DNA of 34,508 nucleotides from Sphingomonas pruni NBRC 15498. GTDB lineage: Bacteria > Pseudomonadota > Alphaproteobacteria > Sphingomonadales > Sphingomonadaceae. Both the position numbers and the translations under genes were made by a program. Below are positions 7,254 to 17,943 of the stretch, one piece after another (the first letter of the stretch is position 1; each line of letters opens with the position of its first letter). The stretch is taken from NCBI RefSeq assembly GCF_001598455.1, contig NZ_BCYZ01000051.1, positions 1-34,508 of the forward strand. The letters are read 5' to 3'. Under the pieces are notes generated by a model that did not search any database, was not told where the DNA came from, and saw nothing but the letters and a program-made list of their open reading frames with translations.

Positions 7254-7568
7254 TCATTTCTGTTTCGCAAACGCGATTGCAAAGGCGCTGATCGCTCCGA
7301 GGAAAAATGCGGCTGGCGTCGCGAATAGAAATAGCACTTCGCCTATCATCTGCATCCCATCGAGCCGACAGGGCCCCTCAGACGGGCATCGCGACTGGTT
7401 GACGTGCGCCAATCCCCAAAGAACGAGCCATGGGAGCGCTGAGTAACAACCCGCAGCCCCCATCAACACGACGACGTTGCTCCTTTTGCCAATTCTACTC
7501 GTATAAACGAGGAGCGCTATCGCGAAGCAGATAAGCGCCAGAGGCATCAAAAGGATGATATAGATCAT
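7254..7568 (-). CDS. Small orphan membrane protein
   Basis: A 104-residue protein that I do not recognise. It has three hydrophobic segments: MIYIILLMPLALICFAIALL, then around V-V-V-L-M-G-A-A-G-C-Y-S-A-L-P-W, and a C-terminal one (VLFLFATPAAFFLGAISAFA) ending in AFAKQK. A short loop with two cysteines (SRCPSEGPCRLDG) lies between the last two. The DNA is noticeably less GC-rich and codon use is less biased than in the flanking genes, suggesting a recent arrival. The ATG at 7568 has only a weak GGAA upstream. It stands alone between a plus-strand gene and the pnp terminator region. Confidence 0.65.
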   Translation of the reverse strand: MIYIILLMPLALICFAIALLVYTSRIGKRSNVVVLMGAAGCYSALPWLVLWGLAHVNQSRCPSEGPCRLDGMQMIGEVLFLFATPAAFFLGAISAFAIAFAKQK

Positions 7569-7662
7569 ATATCACATTCCGGCGGCCAAGTTGTAAACGT
7601 CGGGTGTAGATCAGCAAAGCACCGTCGTGTCGGAGCGGACTGAAATAGTCCATCCCAACGGC

Positions 7663-7693
7663 AAAGCGGCCCGGGATTGCTCCCGAGCCGCTT
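7663..7693 (-). terminator. Second hairpin downstream of pnp
   Basis: AAGCGGC (7664-7670) pairs with GCCGCTT (7687-7693), and the inner CGGGA pairs with TCCCG around TTGC, with one mismatch. On the minus transcript it is followed by UUUGCC. It may be a back-up terminator for the pnp end of the operon. Confidence 0.5.
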
Positions 7694-7748
7694 CATCCTC
7701 CCCGGCTTTCCCGGTGTTATGCCTTTTGTCGTCCTATCGCCTCTGCGG

Positions 7749-7768
7749 AAAAGCGGTAGCCGCTTTTT
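7749..7768 (-). terminator. Terminator after pnp
   Basis: AAAAGCGG (7749-7756) pairs with CCGCTTTT (7760-7767) around TAG. It starts 12 bases after the pnp stop. On the minus strand the stem ends in a U run, and on the plus strand TTTTT also follows, so it could work in both directions. Confidence 0.7.
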
Positions 7769-7779
7769 CGCGCGAAGCT

Positions 7780-10131
7780 TTAGTCGTCATTGCGCTCGGT
7801 CAGGAAAGCGGGCGCGAACTCGGGCTCGGGGCCTTCGTCCTTGCCGCCTTCGCTGCGCTCGCGGCGCGGGCCGCGGTCGCCGCCGCGATCGCCACGGTCG
7901 CGGCGCGGGCCGCGATCACGGTCGCCGTCGCGGCGGGGACCACGGTCACCGCCACGATCGCCGCCGCCGCTGCGCGGACCACGGTCACGGCCGCCTTCGC
8001 GCGGTTCGCGCGGCGGACGCGTGTCCTCCAGCTCTTCGCCGGTTTCCTGGTCGACGACGCGCATCGACAGGCGAACCTTGCCGCGCGGATCGATCTCGAG
8101 GACCTTGACCTTCACTTCCTGGCCTTCCGACACGACGTCGGTCGGCTTCTCGACCCGCTCGTTCTTCATTTCCGACACGTGGACGAGACCGTCCTTGCCG
8201 CCCATGAAGTTCACGAATGCGCCGAAGTCGACGATGTTGACGACCTTGCCGTTATAGATCTTGCCGACCTCGGGCTCCTCGACGATGCCCTTGATCCAGT
8301 TGATCGCGGCCTCGATCTGGCTGACGTCGGACGACGACACCTTGATCACGCCTTCATCGTCGATGTCGACCTTGGCGCCGGTGGTGGCGACGATCTCGCG
8401 TATCACCTTGCCGCCGGTGCCGATGACGTCACGGATCTTGGTCTTGTCGATCGTGAAGGTCTCGATCCGCGGCGCGTGCGCCGACAGTTCCGAGCGGGTG
8501 TGGTCGAGCGCCTTGTTCATCTCACCGAGGATGTGCGCACGGCCTTCCTTGGCCTGGTTCAGCGCGGCCTCGAAGATCTCGCGCGTGATGCCCGCGATCT
8601 TGATGTCCATCTGCATCGTGGTGATGCCTTCGGACGTGCCCGCGACCTTGAAGTCCATGTCGCCGAGGTGATCCTCGTCGCCCAGGATGTCGGACAGGAT
8701 CGCGAAGTCCTTGCCCTCGAGGATCAGGCCCATCGCGATGCCCGAGACCGGGCGCTTGATCGGCACGCCGGCGTCCATCATCGCGAGTGACCCGCCGCAC
8801 ACCGACGCCATCGACGACGAGCCGTTCGACTCGGTGATGTCGCTGGTCAGGCGGATCGTGTAGGGGAATTCTTCCTTCGTCGGCAGCACCGGGTGCAGCG
8901 CACGCCACGCCAGCTTGCCATGACCGACTTCGCGACGGCCCGGCGCGCCGAAGCGGCCGACTTCACCGACCGAATAGGGCGGGAAGTTATAGTGCAGCAT
9001 GAAGTTCTGGTAGCTGAGGCCGTTCAGGCCATCGACCATCTGCTCGGCATCCTTGGTGCCCAGGGTGCAGGTGGCGATAGTCTGGGTCTCGCCGCGGGTG
9101 AACAGGGTCGAGCCGTGCGCGCGCGGCAGGAAGTGCGTTTCCGCCTGGATCGGACGGATCTGCGTGGTGGTGCGGCCGTCGATTCGGGTGCCGTCCTTCA
9201 GGATGGCGCCGCGGACGATTTCCGCTTCCAGCTTCTTGGTCAGCTTGATGCCGGCCATGACTTCCTGCGGGGCGAGGCCGTCGGCGGTGAACTGCGCCTT
9301 GGCCTTGGCCCGCGCCTCGTTGAGCGCGTTCGAGCGCGCCGACTTGTCGGTCAGCTTGTAGGCGGCGGCGATGTCGGCGCCGATCAGTTTCTTGAGCTTG
9401 TCCTTGATCGCGGCATTGTCGTCCGACGACGCCATTTCCCACGGATCCTTGGCGGCCTGCTCGGCGAGCTTGACGATCGCCTTGACGACTTCGCGGCAGG
9501 CGTCGTGCGCGAACATGACGGCGCCCAGCATGACCTCTTCCGACAGCTCCTTGGCTTCGGATTCGACCATCATCACGGCGTCGTAGGTGGCGGCGACGAC
9601 CAGGTCGAGCTCGCCTTCGGCAACCTGCGCATCGGTCGGGTTGAGGATGTATTCGCCGTTCAGGTAACCGACGCGTGCGGCGCCGATCGGGCCCATGAAG
9701 GGCACGCCCGAGATGGTGAGCGCGGCCGACGCGGCGACCATCGCCAGGATGTCGGGCTCGTTCTCGCCGTCATAGCTCAGCACCTGAGCGATGGCGTTGA
9801 TCTCGTTGTAGAAACCTTCCGGGAACAGCGGGCGGATCGGGCGGTCGATGAGACGCGAGACCAGGGTCTCCTTCTCGGTCGCGCCGCGCTCGCGCTTGAA
9901 GAAGCCGCCCGGGATGCGGCCGGCGGCCGAATATTTTTCCTGATAGTGGACGGTGAGCGGGAAGAAGTCCTGCCCTTCCTTGACCGACTTGGCGGCAGTC
10001 ACCGCGCACAACACGACGGTTTCGCCGAGCGTCGCCATGATGGCGCCGTCAGCCTGGCGGGCAACCTTGCCCGTTTCGAGTGTGAGGGTCTTTCCGCCCC
10101 ACTCGATGCTTACTTTCTTGGTATCGAACAT
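7780..10131 (-). CDS. pnp: Polyribonucleotide nucleotidyltransferase (PNPase)
   Basis: A 783-residue 3'-5' phosphorolytic exoribonuclease that degrades RNA with phosphate. Domains run in the usual order: RNase PH 1 from the N-terminus ([20 protein letters not shown]), a helical linker, RNase PH 2 (around [20 protein letters not shown], then [18 protein letters not shown]), KH ([11 protein letters not shown]) and S1 (V-D-F-G-A-F-V-N-F). The last 75 or so residues are an extension of Arg, Gly, Asp and Pro repeats (DRGPRRD-type) ending in [12 protein letters not shown], making it longer than the roughly 710 residues of E. coli PNPase. The ATG at 10131 follows GAAGGAAA; a longer frame upstream is unlikely. 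Hairpins in the leader may serve autoregulation. Confidence 0.98.
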   Translation of the reverse strand: MFDTKKVSIEWGGKTLTLETGKVARQADGAIMATLGETVVLCAVTAAKSVKEGQDFFPLTVHYQEKYSAAGRIPGGFFKRERGATEKETLVSRLIDRPIRPLFPEGFYNEINAIAQVLSYDGENEPDILAMVAASAALTISGVPFMGPIGAARVGYLNGEYILNPTDAQVAEGELDLVVAATYDAVMMVESEAKELSEEVMLGAVMFAHDACREVVKAIVKLAEQAAKDPWEMASSDDNAAIKDKLKKLIGADIAAAYKLTDKSARSNALNEARAKAKAQFTADGLAPQEVMAGIKLTKKLEAEIVRGAILKDGTRIDGRTTTQIRPIQAETHFLPRAHGSTLFTRGETQTIATCTLGTKDAEQMVDGLNGLSYQNFMLHYNFPPYSVGEVGRFGAPGRREVGHGKLAWRALHPVLPTKEEFPYTIRLTSDITESNGSSSMASVCGGSLAMMDAGVPIKRPVSGIAMGLILEGKDFAILSDILGDEDHLGDMDFKVAGTSEGITTMQMDIKIAGITREIFEAALNQAKEGRAHILGEMNKALDHTRSELSAHAPRIETFTIDKTKIRDVIGTGGKVIREIVATTGAKVDIDDEGVIKVSSSDVSQIEAAINWIKGIVEEPEVGKIYNGKVVNIVDFGAFVNFMGGKDGLVHVSEMKNERVEKPTDVVSEGQEVKVKVLEIDPRGKVRLSMRVVDQETGEELEDTRPPREPREGGRDRGPRSGGGDRGGDRGPRRDGDRDRGPRRDRGDRGGDRGPRRERSEGGKDEGPEPEFAPAFLTERNDD

Positions 10132-10146
10132 TTTATTTCCTTCACT

Positions 10147-10195
10147 CCCGTCGCCCAATGCGACGGGGGCCTTTGAGAAGAGCCGTTTTTGGCTC
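10147..10195 (-). promoter_or_regulatory. Two hairpins in the pnp leader
   Basis: CCCGTCGC (10147-10154) and GCGACGGG (10160-10167) form a perfect 8-bp stem. GAGCC (10180-10184) pairs with GGCTC (10191-10195). Both lie within 65 bases of the pnp ATG. E. coli pnp is autoregulated through an RNase III-cut leader hairpin; a similar role here is only an analogy. Confidence 0.5.
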
Positions 10196-10228
10196 CTGGA
10201 GGATTGACCGGATTGTCGCTCCTCCAAC

Positions 10229-10320
10229 GCTTCCCCGGCGAAGGCCGGGGCCCAGTTTCACAGCGCTGGACGGTGCTACCGCACCTAAGTTCGCTGGATC
10301 CCGGCCTGCGCCGGGATGAC
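10229..10320. repeat. Family A palindromic repeat, copy 1
   Basis: Two inward-facing hairpins: CCCCGGCGAAGGCCGGGG near 10234-10250, and TCCCGGCCTGCGCCGGGA ending at 10317, followed by TGAC. It lies between the rpsO terminator and the pnp leader and is the most diverged at its left edge. Confidence 0.75.
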
Positions 10321-10347
10321 AAAAGGGCGACCCTAGGGCCGCCCTTT
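10321..10347 (-). terminator. Terminator after rpsO
   Basis: AAAGGGCG (10322-10329) pairs with CGCCCTTT (10340-10347), with CCC/GGG inside. It begins two bases beyond the rpsO stop codon and the minus strand gives a U run (UUUU) at its end. It should separate much of rpsO transcription from pnp. Confidence 0.75.
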
Positions 10348-10349
10348 CG

Positions 10350-10619
10350 TCACTTGCGAAGACCGAGCTTCGCGATGAGAGCGAGATAGCGATCGCCATC
10401 CGACTTGCGCAGATAATCGAGAAGCGAGCGACGCTTGTTGACCATCATCAACAGACCGCGGCGCGAGTGATTGTCCTTCGCATGGGTCTTGAAATGCTCG
10501 GTGAGCGTCTTGATGCGGTCGGTCAGGATCGCGACCTGGACCTCGGGGCTGCCGGTGTCGCCTTCGGCGCGGGCATGTTCCTTGATCAGCGCTTCCTTGC
10601 GCTCGGGAGTAATCGACAT
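10350..10619 (-). CDS. rpsO: 30S ribosomal protein S15
   Basis: An 89-residue primary 16S rRNA-binding protein of the small subunit, of exactly the usual length. The signature is clear: [20 protein letters not shown], then [16 protein letters not shown], and [21 protein letters not shown]. The Shine-Dalgarno AAGGAAA lies just before the ATG. It sits 23 bases after truB in the conserved order truB-rpsO-pnp, so it is probably co-transcribed with truB. In E. coli S15 represses its own translation through a leader pseudoknot; the very short truB-rpsO gap leaves little room for this unless truB sequence takes part. Confidence 0.98.
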   Translation of the reverse strand: MSITPERKEALIKEHARAEGDTGSPEVQVAILTDRIKTLTEHFKTHAKDNHSRRGLLMMVNKRRSLLDYLRKSDGDRYLALIAKLGLRK

Positions 10620-10642
10620 TCTGTTTCCTTCGACATCGCGGA

Positions 10643-11650
10643 CTATAGGTTGAAACCGCGGACGACACGGGCTTCCCCGCTTTCGACTTCCACCAACGCC
10701 ACCGGGGTTTCGCCCAGCATTGCGAAGTGGAGGCCCCCTTTGGAATGGGCGTCTTCGGCAATCCCGGCCAGAACGCGCCCCTGTCGGAGCGCTCCTGCCT
10801 GGTCGGGGTTGAGGGAGAGAGCCGGGATGTCGTCCAGCCCCGCCCTCAATGGCAGGAGAATCTGTTCAAGGTCGTGGCGCTTAGCGGATTCGGCCAATTT
10901 GTCCAGCGATATCGCGTGGGACAGGTCGAACGGGCCGGCCTTGATCCGACGGAGATATGTGACGTGGCCGACTGTGCCAAGGGCAAGCGCGATGTCGCGG
11001 GCGAGGCTGCGGATATACGTGCCCTTGGAGACATGGGCGGTCAGGGTGATTTCGTCCAAATCCTCCCCATCGGAGATGGGGAGGGGGACCGACGACCGCA
11101 GGTCGGCGGTGGAGGGGAATGGCGACTCAATTTCCCCTCCACCATCGCTTCGCGATGGTCCCCCTCCCCACGCTTCGCGTAGGGAGGATTTAAGAGAAAA
11201 CACCGTCACTGCCCGCGTCGCGAGCACGACCTCTTCCCCGGCCCGCGCCAGATCATATGCCCGCTCGCCGTCGACCTTCAGCGCCGAATAAGCCGGCGGC
11301 ACCTGCTCGATCGGTCCGGTGAAGCGCGGCAGTACCGCCTCGACAGCGGCAAACGTCGGCCGCACGTCGCTGCTCGCGACCACCTCGCCTTCGGCATCGA
11401 GCGTGCTGGTCTGCGTACCGAACCCGATGGTGAACTCATAAATCTTGTCGCTGTCGAGCATCCGCCCGGCGAGCTTGGTCGCCTCGCCGATCGCGACCGG
11501 CAGCACGCCCGAAGCGAGCGGATCGAGTGTGCCGCCATGCCCGACCTTGACCTTGCCATAGCCGCCCTCACGCAGGGCGCGCTTGACCGCGCTCACCGCC
11601 TGGGTCGAGCCGAGGCCGAGCGGTTTGTCGAGAATGATCCAGCCGTGCAT
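10643..11650 (-). CDS. truB: tRNA pseudouridine-55 synthase TruB, with an in-frame repeat insertion
   Basis: A 335-residue enzyme that makes pseudouridine 55 in the T loop of tRNAs. The N-terminus has [14 protein letters not shown]; the catalytic motif is [14 protein letters not shown], with the nucleophilic aspartate at residue 43. The substrate-binding [17 protein letters not shown] and [13 protein letters not shown] segments are intact. Between F-S-L (about 153) and the beta strand D-E-I-T-L-T-A-H-V lies an extra Gly/Ser/Pro/Asp-rich stretch of about 44 residues, encoded by a family B palindromic repeat (11062-11186). The reading frame stays open, so the protein is probably functional with a surface loop. 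Start ATG at 11650 follows AGGGCG. Confidence 0.95.
   Translation of the reverse strand: MHGWIILDKPLGLGSTQAVSAVKRALREGGYGKVKVGHGGTLDPLASGVLPVAIGEATKLAGRMLDSDKIYEFTIGFGTQTSTLDAEGEVVASSDVRPTFAAVEAVLPRFTGPIEQVPPAYSALKVDGERAYDLARAGEEVVLATRAVTVFSLKSSLREAWGGGPSRSDGGGEIESPFPSTADLRSSVPLPISDGEDLDEITLTAHVSKGTYIRSLARDIALALGTVGHVTYLRRIKAGPFDLSHAISLDKLAESAKRHDLEQILLPLRAGLDDIPALSLNPDQAGALRQGRVLAGIAEDAHSKGGLHFAMLGETPVALVEVESGEARVVRGFNL
11062..11186. repeat. Family B palindromic repeat inside truB
   Basis: Nested palindromes: CCTCCCCAT/ATGGGGAGG (11062-11070 with 11076-11084), GGTGGAGGGGAA/TTCCCCTCCACC (11108-11119 with 11132-11143), and ACCATCGC/GCGATGGT (11141-11148 with 11152-11159). This density of hairpins is unlike the rest of truB. 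It covers the codons that truB homologues lack, and its effect on truB is an addition of whole codons. Confidence 0.8.
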
Positions 11651-11681
11651 CCGCGCGCCCTAGCGTGCGAATGGCTTGCGG

Positions 11682-12086
11682 TCAGCCCCGCTTCTTGGCC
11701 TTATTCGCCTTGGGTGGCGGGCCGTTGCTCGCGACCAGACTGTTGATCGGGCAACGCTCGCGGTCGACGAGCAAGGTGCCGGTGCGGTCGAGCTGGGTGC
11801 CACCGAACCGCGTATCGACGCCGATCCGGACGGCAAAGGGAAGGCCCGTGCACGGTCCAATCACCGTCGCATAATACCAGCGCCGTTGCTGGTCCTGCAG
11901 CCAGACGCCGCGGTCGCCATCGGCTTCGAAATTGTAGAGTCCGATCGTACCGATGAACGGAATGCTGGTTTCCTTGCCGAGCTTGTCGGCGGGCCAGGCT
12001 GGGGCCTGTTGCCGGGCAGCGGCTGGGATCGCGGCGCCGGCGAGGTTCCCCGCCGCAAGCGCTGTGATCAATAGGGTACGGATCAT
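11682..12086 (-). CDS. Exported DUF6491-like protein
   Basis: A 134-residue protein with a Sec signal peptide (MIRTLLITALAAGNLAGAAI, cleavage near AAA-RQ), so it probably acts in the periplasm. The mature part contains I-P-F-I-G-T-I-G-L-Y-N-F-E-A-D-G-D-R-G-V-W, then R-R-W-Y-Y-A-T-V-I-G-P-C-T-G-L-P and R-E-R-C-P-I-N-S-L-V-A-S. The two cysteines may form a disulfide. I recall this pattern from DUF6491, a family common in sphingomonads and without a known function. The ATG at 12086 with AAAGGCAC upstream fits the signal peptide better than a longer start. The basic C-terminus (PKANKAKKRG) is unusual. It lies between truB and the site-2 protease gene. Confidence 0.75.
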   Translation of the reverse strand: MIRTLLITALAAGNLAGAAIPAAARQQAPAWPADKLGKETSIPFIGTIGLYNFEADGDRGVWLQDQQRRWYYATVIGPCTGLPFAVRIGVDTRFGGTQLDRTGTLLVDRERCPINSLVASNGPPPKANKAKKRG

Positions 12087-12156
12087 GTGCGTGCCTTTCG
12101 ACTCCAGGACGAAACGAATGATCGTCACCCTTGACCGTGCCACGTCGGGCCTGAAT

Positions 12157-12846
12157 TCAGCCTGAAGGCACTCTCATGAAAAGCGCGAGCAGCGAAGCGA
12201 CGACATGGTCCGCGATCGGTCCGACGACCCGCGCCACGACATCGGCGCGCGGCGCGATCATTGGCAGGATGACCAGCAGAAACAGCATGACCGGAAAGCC
12301 GAAGCGGCTGAGCCTGGAATAGTGTGCGGCAAGCGGTCGCGGCAGGATCGCCTCGACGACATGCCCACCGTCGAACGGCGGCACTGGCAGCAAGTTGAAG
12401 ATCGCCAGGAAGACGTTGATCAGCAGGAAATTGATCAAATTGGCGGCGACGAATCCACCGGCACCCGCCTGGGGCAAGCTCCCCGTCGACCCTACCCAGA
12501 CACCGAGCCCCGCTGCAGCGATCGTCGCCATGACGAGGTTGATGCCCGGCCCGGCGAGCGCGACCAGCGCCATGTCGCGGCGGGGATGATTGAGCCGCTC
12601 GGTCACTACCGGCACCGGCTTCGCCCAGCCGAAGATTGGCGCATTGGCGAGCGCGAGCATCATCGGCACCAGCAGGGTCCCGACCGGATCGACATGGCGG
12701 ATCGGGTTGAGCGTCAGCCGGCCGCGGTCCGCCGCGGTTCGGTCACCCAGCATGCGCGCGACATAGCCATGCGCGACTTCGTGGAACACGATGGCGATGA
12801 CCAACGGGATCAGCCAGATCGCGATCCTGTAGAGCGTGTCGTTCAT
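12157..12846 (-). CDS. Site-2 protease family (M50) membrane metalloprotease
   Basis: A 229-residue polytopic membrane protein of the M50/site-2 protease family, which cuts peptide bonds within the membrane. The zinc motif is F-H-E-V-A-H-G-Y (HExxH) in the first membrane segment. The third ligand is in N-L-L-P-V-P-P-F-D-G-G-H-V, the classical N-x-x-P-x-x-P-x-D-G motif. L-N-P-I-R-H-V-D-P-V-G-T and G-W-A-K-P-V-P-V are typical of the short YwhC-like bacterial group, whose substrates are mostly unknown. No PDZ domain is present, unlike RseP. The ATG at 12846 overlaps the tdk stop as ATGA, indicating translational coupling; an upstream start is not needed. Confidence 0.93.
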   Translation of the reverse strand: MNDTLYRIAIWLIPLVIAIVFHEVAHGYVARMLGDRTAADRGRLTLNPIRHVDPVGTLLVPMMLALANAPIFGWAKPVPVVTERLNHPRRDMALVALAGPGINLVMATIAAAGLGVWVGSTGSLPQAGAGGFVAANLINFLLINVFLAIFNLLPVPPFDGGHVVEAILPRPLAAHYSRLSRFGFPVMLFLLVILPMIAPRADVVARVVGPIADHVVASLLALFMRVPSG

Positions 12847-13442
12847 TGCTCGGCCACCTGCCCGGCGGCCTGCCGCGCGGCAACGAAATGCCTGCGGCAC
12901 AGAGCGACATAGCGGTCGTTACCGCCGATCTCGGTCTGCGCGCCTTCGACCACGGCCCGGCCTTGCTCATCGACGCGCAGGTTCATCGTCGCCTTTCGCC
13001 CGCATTCGCATACCGATTTGAGTTCGATCAGCGAATCGGCCAACGCCAGCAGCCGCGCCGAGCCGGGGAACAACTGCCCCTGAAAATCGGTGCGCAGGCC
13101 ATAGGCGAGTACGGGAATCCCGACCACGTCGGCGAGATGCGCGAGCTGATCGACTTGCGGCGATGTCAGGAATTGCGCCTCGTCGACCAAAACGCAGGCG
13201 ATCTTCTCATGCGCGTGACGCTCGGCAACGATCGCGGCGATGTCGGTCTTACCCTCGAACGGGATCGCGCTCGCCTCGAGCCCGATCCGCGACGTGATCG
13301 TGTCGGCGGCAAAACGGTCGTCGATCGCTGCGGTGAACAGCATCGTCGTCATGCCGCGCTCGCGATAATTGAAATCGGCCTGGAGCAAGGTGGTCGATTT
13401 GCCGGCGTTCATCGACGCATAATAGAAATAGAGCTTCGCCAT
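12843..13442 (-). CDS. tdk: Thymidine kinase (type II)
   Basis: A 199-residue enzyme that phosphorylates thymidine with ATP for dTTP salvage. Walker A is A-S-M-N-A-G-K-S-T near the N-terminus. The Walker B/lasso region V-L-V-D-E-A-Q-F-L follows. The structural zinc site is formed by C-E-C-G-R-K-A and the late C-R-R-H-F. Length is normal for type II thymidine kinases. The start codon overlaps the stop of the upstream lipoprotein gene (TGATG), and its stop overlaps the start of the site-2 protease, so three genes form a coupled unit embedded in the infB-pnp cluster. Position between rbfA and truB is not the standard arrangement. Confidence 0.97.
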   Translation of the reverse strand: MAKLYFYYASMNAGKSTTLLQADFNYRERGMTTMLFTAAIDDRFAADTITSRIGLEASAIPFEGKTDIAAIVAERHAHEKIACVLVDEAQFLTSPQVDQLAHLADVVGIPVLAYGLRTDFQGQLFPGSARLLALADSLIELKSVCECGRKATMNLRVDEQGRAVVEGAQTEIGGNDRYVALCRRHFVAARQAAGQVAEQ

Positions 13443-13978
13443 CAGCCGATCTTCGCCGGTCCCTCGGTCAGGACCGCCCAGCCCTTGCCGTTATTGTAGA
13501 TCGCGATCGTGCGGCGGCTCTTCCCATCGTCCCAGCGGACGAAGGCCATGTTGGCGACGATCATCGGCGAGGTCAGCGTAAGGGTCCTGCCGCAATTCGC
13601 CGGCTTGTCCGGTTGGACCGAAGCCGGGAGCGTGATCGCCGGATAGTCTCGGACGCGCGCTTGCGCCCATGCCGCAGCGAGCGTGCTAGCGAGCTGGTCG
13701 TCGACCAGTTGGTACATGCCCTGCGCATTGCGCTCAAGATAGGTCCAGGTGACTGGCTTGCCGACGATTGCGGGCGGGATCGGCTCGGGGCCCTTACGCG
13801 CGATCGTCTGCGGCGCGACGCAGGCATTGCCCGAATAGCGCGCGGCATAATCCCGCACGACCGCCGCCTCGATCGCGGTCTGGTCGGCCGTCACCGCAGG
13901 CGCGGCCGGCGTTCCTCCGGTCGAATGGCAGGCCATGAGGACAAGAGGGGCGAGCGGCAGCAGCCGGCGGAGCATCAT
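13442..13978 (-). CDS. Putative lipoprotein of unknown function
   Basis: A 178-residue protein with a lipoprotein signal: MMLRRLLPLAPLVLMACHST, lipobox L-M-A-C. I do not recognise the family. The mature part is mixed alpha/beta with two further cysteines (G-N-A-C-V-A-P and A-N-C-G-R) that might form a disulfide in the periplasm. Features such as W-T-Y-L-E-R-N-A-Q-G-M-Y-Q-L and V-R-W-D-D-G-K-S look like a compact beta-rich domain. Two adjacent ATGs at 13978 and 13975 are equally possible. The stop overlaps the tdk start, and rbfA ends about 40 bases upstream on the other side, so it is probably expressed with the infB cluster. Confidence 0.75.
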   Translation of the reverse strand: MMLRRLLPLAPLVLMACHSTGGTPAAPAVTADQTAIEAAVVRDYAARYSGNACVAPQTIARKGPEPIPPAIVGKPVTWTYLERNAQGMYQLVDDQLASTLAAAWAQARVRDYPAITLPASVQPDKPANCGRTLTLTSPMIVANMAFVRWDDGKSRRTIAIYNNGKGWAVLTEGPAKIG

Positions 13979-14016
13979 GTCACCAAACTAAGCACGCGGC
14001 GTGCCGCGCGTCCACG

Positions 14017-14418
14017 TCAGTCGTCGCCGTTCTGGTCGATATCCTGCGCTACCTTGGGCGCGCGCAGCAGCGCGTCGATATGACTACCCTCGTCGAAACT
14101 CTCGTCGGCGAGGAATTTGAGCTTGGCGGCATATTTGGTCTGGACGCGATGCGCGACCTCGCGCTGCAGATAGGCGGTGTTGGTCCTGAGCGCCTTCAGC
14201 ACCGCGTCCTCGTCCTTGCCGAGGAGCGGCTTCACGAACACCGTCGCATGGCGCAGATCGGGCGACATGCGCACCTCGGTGATCGAGACGAGGTGGCTCG
14301 CCAGCGTGTCGTCGTGCACGTCGCCGCGTTGCAGGATCTCGCTCAGTACATGGCGCACCTGTTCGCCGACACGGAGCGTGCGGACGGATTTGTCGGGACT
14401 GGAATCGTTGTGGCGCAT
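14017..14418 (-). CDS. rbfA: 30S ribosome-binding factor RbfA
   Basis: A 133-residue cold-shock-linked factor needed for late maturation of the 30S subunit and 16S rRNA 5' end. RbfA features are visible: [17 protein letters not shown], then [17 protein letters not shown], and [22 protein letters not shown], the KH-type core. Length is typical of alphaproteobacteria. The ATG at 14418 follows GGAGGCAACGTC, a strong ribosome binding site. It follows infB in the conserved order, but a family A repeat fills the gap. Confidence 0.97.
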   Translation of the reverse strand: MRHNDSSPDKSVRTLRVGEQVRHVLSEILQRGDVHDDTLASHLVSITEVRMSPDLRHATVFVKPLLGKDEDAVLKALRTNTAYLQREVAHRVQTKYAAKLKFLADESFDEGSHIDALLRAPKVAQDIDQNGDD

Positions 14419-14436
14419 GACGTTGCCTCCGCCTGC

Positions 14437-14527
14437 GTCACCCCAGCGAAAGCTGGGGTCTCATGCCGCGGGCGCGATCGATATGGCACGGCCCGCGGCG
14501 CAAGATGCCAGCTTTCGCTGGCATGAC
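14437..14527. repeat. Family A palindromic repeat, copy 2
   Basis: GTCA then CCCCAGCGAAAGCTGGGG at the left, a central CGCGGGC/GCCCGCG, and GCCAGCTTTCGCTGGC then ATGAC at the right. It occupies the infB-rbfA gap and will be transcribed into the operon mRNA as stable hairpins. Confidence 0.8.
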
Positions 14528-14535
14528 GGTTGATC

Positions 14536-17216
<2,681 letters not shown>

Positions 17217-17220
<4 letters not shown>

Positions 17221-17939
17221 TCAATATCCTCGTCGTTCTCGGCCGAACCGCTAGTGCTTCCAGCCGCCGCGGGAAGCGCCGATGCGCCCTGCGAGGCCGT
17301 TTCGCAAGGCTCGGTAGTCAAATCAGGGCCGATAAAGTGCCGCCAGCGGTCGAGCGCGTCACGCACGCGGACCGCGGCAGCGGGGTCGGTCACGGCGATA
17401 TGTACCACATTTTCGCGGCCTAGTGCCAAGGACAATATGGTGCGCGGGAGGGGAAGTGCCAAGCCCTCTTCGCCCGAACCTTCGCGATCGCGCCCGACCC
17501 GCCACGCCTGGGCCAGCTTGCGCGCGCCGTCGGTACCCGCATCGGAGGCATGGAGCAACAGGTGGACGTGGCCCGACCGCGCCGCTTTCTCCACCCGTTC
17601 GGTGCCGTTGACGATCTTGCCCGCCTTCGATTCGAGACCGAGCCGGTCGAGGAAGGCGCGCTGCAACTGGTCGGCGATCAGCGTGCCGAGATCGGCGGGG
17701 ATCGTCAGCGCGTTGGTCTTGAACGCCCGCGCCAGCGCGCCACGCAACTTGCCCTTGGCATTGGCCGCATCGAGCTCGCTTTGTGTCACCCCGATCCACG
17801 CCCCGCGCCCCGGCGCCTTGGCGCGGATATCGGGCAGCACCTGGCCGTCCGGCCCGAGCGCGAGACGGATCAACTCGCCCCGCGGCTCACGGTCGCCGGA
17901 CAGGATGCAGCGGCGGACGGGGTCGGTCGAAGTTTTCAT
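17217..17939 (-). CDS. ylxR: YlxR (DUF448)-L7Ae-like RNA-binding protein
   Basis: A 240-residue protein in two parts. The first 90 residues are the YlxR/DUF448 domain: R-R-C-I-L-S-G, L-I-R-L-A-L-G, and the P-G-R-G-A-W-I signature. The remainder resembles an L7Ae-like RNA-binding fold (around H-V-H-L-L-L-H-A-S-D-A-G-T), a fusion usual in alphaproteobacteria. YlxR of Bacillus (RnpM) binds RNase P RNA; whether this homologue does so is unknown. The ATG at 17939 has the Shine-Dalgarno AGGGAGG, which is part of a family B repeat hairpin. It lies between the tautomerase and infB and is coupled to infB by a GTGA overlap. Confidence 0.93.
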
Positions 17940-17943
17940 AGCG

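Noticed and set aside
8893..10176. A 427-codon plus-strand frame opposite pnp
   Set aside because: Antisense shadow of PNPase; no ribosome binding site and no recognisable domain.
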